DNA from: Tatumella citrea
GTDB lineage: Bacteria > Pseudomonadota > Gammaproteobacteria > Enterobacterales > Enterobacteriaceae
Length of the DNA stretch: 64,000 bases
Direction: 5' to 3'
Assembly: GCF_002163585.1 (NCBI RefSeq)
Contig: NZ_CP015579.1
Location: forward strand, 248,001 to 312,000
A program made the position numbers and the translations under genes. Numbering within the stretch: the stretch's first letter is position 1; each line of letters opens with the position of its first letter. Shown here piece after piece: positions 62,444 to 64,000 of the stretch. The notes beneath the pieces are model-generated. The model saw only the letters and a program-made list of their open reading frames with translations, ran no database searches and was not told where the DNA came from.

Positions 62444-62773
62444 CTAAAAGTGAATGGTTCTTTTTGCAGGGATACTTACATTACCATCGATATGGATCGC
62501 AATTCGATTTAGTTTTTGTGATATGTCAGTTAAAGCTATCCAGGCTTTGGTATTAATAGCTGGTATAACTGGAGGCAATTTTTGAAGGGAAGCCATACGA
62601 AGCCACTCTCCTTTCGAATAATGCTCCCTCAATGTATTACGCTTGGCCAATTCAGCATTGTTAAGACGAACACTAACACAATGAATTCGTAATTCCTGTG
62701 GTAGTAATTTACACTTTGAGGTTGAATGTTTTGCATCCTTAGTGTTCAAAAAATGCGATTTTTTATTTGCCAT
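62444..62773 (-). CDS. MobC-like plasmid mobilization relaxosome protein, C-terminus replaced by IS sequence
   Basis: 109 residues; the first ~97 are native and the last 12 (VSIPAKRTIHF and the junction residue) come from the IS3 end at 62480. The native part has the MobC-type ribbon-helix-helix pattern: LRIHCVSVRLNNAELAKRNTLREHYSKGEWLRMASLQKLPPVIPAINTKAWIALTDISQKLNRIAIHI. Such proteins help a relaxase nick at oriT. AAGGAG is five bases before the ATG. No relaxase gene is in the window. Base composition is AT-rich like its right neighbour, unlike the core genes. Confidence 0.8.
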   Translation of the reverse strand: MANKKSHFLNTKDAKHSTSKCKLLPQELRIHCVSVRLNNAELAKRNTLREHYSKGEWLRMASLQKLPPVIPAINTKAWIALTDISQKLNRIAIHIDGNVSIPAKRTIHF

Positions 62774-63033
62774 ATAAACTCCTTTTATATGTCATGCTTT
62801 AAAAGTAATTAACTAACTTTATCTCCTGTTATAGTAAATAATTATTAGTTGTCAATGTTAAGCGCGATTTAATATGTTTACTTCCCTATTGGATAAGAAT
62901 AGGCAGCTAATTAAAAAGGAGATTAACTAGTAAATAAGGTAAATCTAAATAATAAAAATTGATATGAATATATCAATAAGCTGTAAATATTAATTTATTC
63001 ATTAAAAATAAGGGCCAAAAGGCCCATGTAAAA
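62774..63033. other. AT-rich non-coding region in the integrated element
   Basis: 260 bp, very AT-rich, no gene. AGGGCCAAAAGGCCC (63010-63024) is a perfect short hairpin (GGGCC/GGCCC) near the stop of the membrane protein gene and could act as its terminator. Confidence 0.55.
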
Positions 63034-63780
63034 TTAGTTCCATTCAAAGTGGAATACATATCCATTTAATGTTAAAAAGGTTAGTGCCAAGATTAAAGTT
63101 ATGATCCCACCATTACCAAGAGCTTGAATACGGAATAAATTAGTTATTTTAAGACTTATAAACCAAAATCCAGACATGTTTTTGTTAGCTAAGGAGTATG
63201 ATAATTCTCTGAATGCAGCGAAGATTATCAATATTATTGATGCACCAATCAAGATACTCGAAGATATCAACGACAAAGAAAGGTTTTTGCCATATTCGTT
63301 TAATCCGTTCCAAAAACCTGAAACCGATGCGGCTCGTTTTGATAAGTCTATGATTTCTAATGGAACATTTATATTCAAATATTCATTTAATAAAAAAACA
63401 GAACCTCCAGCTAAGACTAAGAAAAAAAATCTGACAAAATCTGTCGTTTCAACCTCTTTTCTAAGAATCAAAGCTATAATCCCAATTATCGAGAATACAG
63501 GAGAGAATAAAGCACCTGTTTTTAAAATGGGATAAATTTCTTGATAATGTGTGAAAAACGACCAGATGACAAATCCTATTCCTATCGTTAAAATGACCGC
63601 TCCCGCCATAAAAGCACCTGCATCACCATCACTATTAGAATTTTGCTTTGTATAATGATTGTTGATGGTTCGATTATTTATGACCTGAGTATTTTGAACA
63701 TTATAACCACCACTGTTGCTTTGGCTGACATTAGTATTTTCGGTATTGTTTTTGATATTAAAATCCGCAAATTTTCCCAT
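63034..63780 (-). CDS. hypothetical membrane protein of the integrated element
   Basis: 248 residues, unrecognised. Residues 1-50 are polar and Asn/Gln/Ser-rich with a repeated feel (IKNNTENTNVSQSN; NVQNTQVINNRTINNHYTKQ), residues ~55-75, 87-105, 115-130, 170-190 and 222-240 are hydrophobic and probably form five membrane helices. GGA and an A-rich spacer lie in front of the ATG. Codon use is AT-rich and unlike the core genes, so it arrived with the element. It may be a surface-exclusion, immunity or defence function, but nothing in the sequence proves any of these. Confidence 0.7.
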   Translation of the reverse strand: MGKFADFNIKNNTENTNVSQSNSGGYNVQNTQVINNRTINNHYTKQNSNSDGDAGAFMAGAVILTIGIGFVIWSFFTHYQEIYPILKTGALFSPVFSIIGIIALILRKEVETTDFVRFFFLVLAGGSVFLLNEYLNINVPLEIIDLSKRAASVSGFWNGLNEYGKNLSLSLISSSILIGASIILIIFAAFRELSYSLANKNMSGFWFISLKITNLFRIQALGNGGIITLILALTFLTLNGYVFHFEWN

Positions 63781-64000
63781 TTTTTATTCCATGTCAAACG
63801 AAGGAGTAACAATTTTACATCGATTGAATAGTAGATCAAAGAAATTTCGTATCGGCATCCAAAAGTTCTCTTTTTATGTGGAAATTAATTACATCCTAAT
63901 TAAATTAGGAGTACGAAAGTTAAGGTTCCAGGTTTAAATCATTCTTTTTCAATCAAAGAGCAGAAAAAGCAAGGCAACTCAGAGAAGCGGAGCATCTCTG
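63781..64000. other. window end, no gene recognised
   Basis: 220 bp AT-rich. CAGAGA (63980-63985) and TCTCTG (63995-64000) make a short inverted repeat at the very end. The open frame 63716-63937 on the plus strand overlaps the membrane protein gene and has no homology. Confidence 0.4.

Larger units (their letters stand above)
60783..62480 (-). mobile_element. IS3-family element (IS407-group type), disrupted by an IS110-family fragment
   Basis: Ends are defined by inverted repeats TGTAAGCATACCTG (60783-60796) and CAGGGATACTTACA (62467-62480), 12 of 14 matching. Between them are orfA, the N- and C-terminal parts of orfB, and an inserted IS110-type segment at about 61102-61856. The flanking triplets (CAG and TTA) differ, so there is no target duplication; a deletion or recombination occurred at one end. 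The element interrupts the integrase on the left and a mobilization gene on the right. Confidence 0.85.

Overview
The window is a chromosomal segment of an enterobacterium (order Enterobacterales, most likely Erwiniaceae). Many proteins match Escherichia coli proteins over their full length (DeaD, UbiU/V/T, NrdD/G, PyrB/I, ArgI, RraB, MiaE, ValS, HolC, PepA, LptF/G, YjgR, MarC) and several gene orders are the classical ones: deaD-yhbW-ubiV-ubiU-ubiT-yhbS-yhbQ-yhbP, nrdDG, pyrLBI-ridA, argI-rraB-miaE, and valS-holC-pepA-lptFG. The FAD/cytochrome c gluconate-type dehydrogenase operon and the accessory amide cluster fit a plant- or fruit-associated genus such as Tatumella or Pantoea, but the genus is an inference.

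Layout. 1-5966: end of the deaD helicase gene and the oxygen-independent ubiquinone genes ubiU, ubiV and ubiT with yhb neighbours. 6382-10236: a membrane acyltransferase and anaerobic ribonucleotide reductase nrdDG, preceded by two NrdR boxes and an FNR-like site. 10423-12454: ridA, pyrI, pyrB and the pyrL attenuator leader. 12550-17837: arginine deiminase pathway (arcA, arcC, catabolic OTCase, YfcC-type antiporter, ArgR paralogue). 18453-20930: anabolic argI with two perfect-spacing ARG boxes, rraB and miaE. 21211-22083: two duplicated DUF1471 exported peptides. 22173-25411: a C45-type acyltransferase/peptidase and a glutamine ABC transporter glnHPQ with a sigma-54 promoter and an NtrC-type site.

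25681-36400 is the most distinctive accessory block: class III aminotransferase, carboxymuconolactone decarboxylase-like protein, M81 protein, amidase-signature hydrolase with a small AtzG-like partner, a complete polar amino-acid-type ABC transporter, an RpiR regulator and a nitrilase-family amidase. It carries a strong sigma-54 promoter, a second weaker one, and a 17-base motif repeated at two or three of its promoters. I read it as a nitrogen-limitation-induced uptake and degradation system for an unidentified amide or modified amino acid. The amidase has an in-frame amber codon 11 codons after its apparent coupled start.

36512-43906 is housekeeping (valS, holC, pepA, lptF, lptG). An insertion relative to E. 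coli order lies between lptG and yjgR: a SPATE-like serine protease autotransporter, yjiN, a LysR regulator, an M20 peptidase and an internally deleted MFS transporter. yjgR is followed by a three-gene periplasmic gluconate/2-ketogluconate-type dehydrogenase operon with tandem LacI-family-like operators, then marC and yjjA. After a compound tandem-repeat locus comes tRNA-Leu(CAA) (leuX), and behind it an integrated element: a P4-type integrase cut by an IS3-family element that itself contains an IS110-family fragment, a mobilization protein truncated at the other IS end, and an AT-rich membrane protein of unknown function. The element runs beyond the window end.
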